A stretch of 53,217 nt of DNA from Novosphingobium panipatense (GTDB taxonomy: Bacteria; Pseudomonadota; Alphaproteobacteria; Sphingomonadales; Sphingomonadaceae), in the NCBI RefSeq assembly GCF_002149965.1, contig NZ_MSQB01000008.1, positions 1 to 53,217 of the forward strand, read 5' to 3'. The number at the start of each line of letters is the position of its first letter. Positions within the stretch are counted from its first letter, which is position 1. Below, piece after piece: positions 53,120 through 53,217 of this stretch. The position numbers and the translations under genes were made by a program. Under the pieces are notes generated by a model. The model saw only the letters and a program-made list of their open reading frames with translations, was not told the DNA's origin and did no database searches.

Positions 53120-53217
53120 GTTCTGGGCCCCTTGCGGCGCAGCCAATAAGTAGCCCAGCGCTGCCATGGGTGCGCAACGCGGTTGGTCCGGGTGATCCAG
53201 ACGGTATTGGGGGGGGG

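Noticed and set aside
1..53217. CRISPR arrays, prophage or transposon genes
   Set aside because: No regularly spaced direct repeats, Cas, integrase or transposase-like proteins are seen; the repeats found are inverted and intergenic.

Overview
The window is GC-rich DNA that reads like a Sphingomonadaceae chromosome, most likely Novosphingobium or a close relative. The reasons are three TonB-dependent receptors (TBDRs), an ECF sigma/FecR pair, a LigJ-type 4-oxalomesaconate hydratase, an EipA (DUF1134) protein and sphingomonad-style intergenic palindromes. The species is an inference. I see no phage genes, transposase, integrase or CRISPR array.

Layout. 1-6.3 kb: a cell-surface signalling and uptake set of ECF sigma factor, FecR anti-sigma, TBDR with a signalling (STN) domain, and an exported CehA/McbA-type PHP metallohydrolase. 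6.4-9.8 kb: a LysR regulator divergent from a cupin, a tautomerase, a short-chain dehydrogenase broken by a 14-bp duplication, a carboxymuconolactone decarboxylase-like protein and an ABM monooxygenase; three of these carry export signals. 9.8-12.3 kb: an MBL-fold hydrolase and an SDR in one operon, divergent from a TetR regulator. 12.5-17.1 kb: a LysR pseudogene, a TPR protein, a lactonase-family lipoprotein and a small thioredoxin-fold protein.

17.2-37.1 kb is the most interesting part. An aromatic ring-cleavage cluster sits between two TBDR genes. It comprises an exported PD40 propeller protein, an unusual LysR regulator with two helix-turn-helix domains, two cytosolic relatives of 4,5-dihydroxyphthalate decarboxylase (Pht5), LigJ, a second amidohydrolase, an MFS carrier, a LigB-type extradiol dioxygenase resembling 3-O-methylgallate dioxygenase (DesZ), an HpcH/HpaI-type aldolase and a ThDP-dependent decarboxylase. 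A plausible flow is uptake (TBDR, MFS), decarboxylation, extradiol cleavage, hydration by LigJ and aldol cleavage to central metabolites. The canonical LigI lactonase and LigK aldolase are not recognised here, so this looks like a variant or undescribed branch of the protocatechuate/gallate meta-cleavage pathway. Large hairpins sit in several gaps of the cluster.

37.2-49.6 kb: an alpha/beta hydrolase and a CocE/S15 hydrolase, a PaoABC-type molybdenum aldehyde oxidoreductase, an SDR, an MBL-like protein, a flavin disulfide oxidoreductase, two small membrane proteins and a PQQ-type sugar dehydrogenase lipoprotein. 49.98-53.2 kb looks like conserved core: tRNA-Ser(GCU), eipA, an aromatic/aspartate aminotransferase and a GNAT acetyltransferase. 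The tRNA gene may mark the edge of the accessory block.
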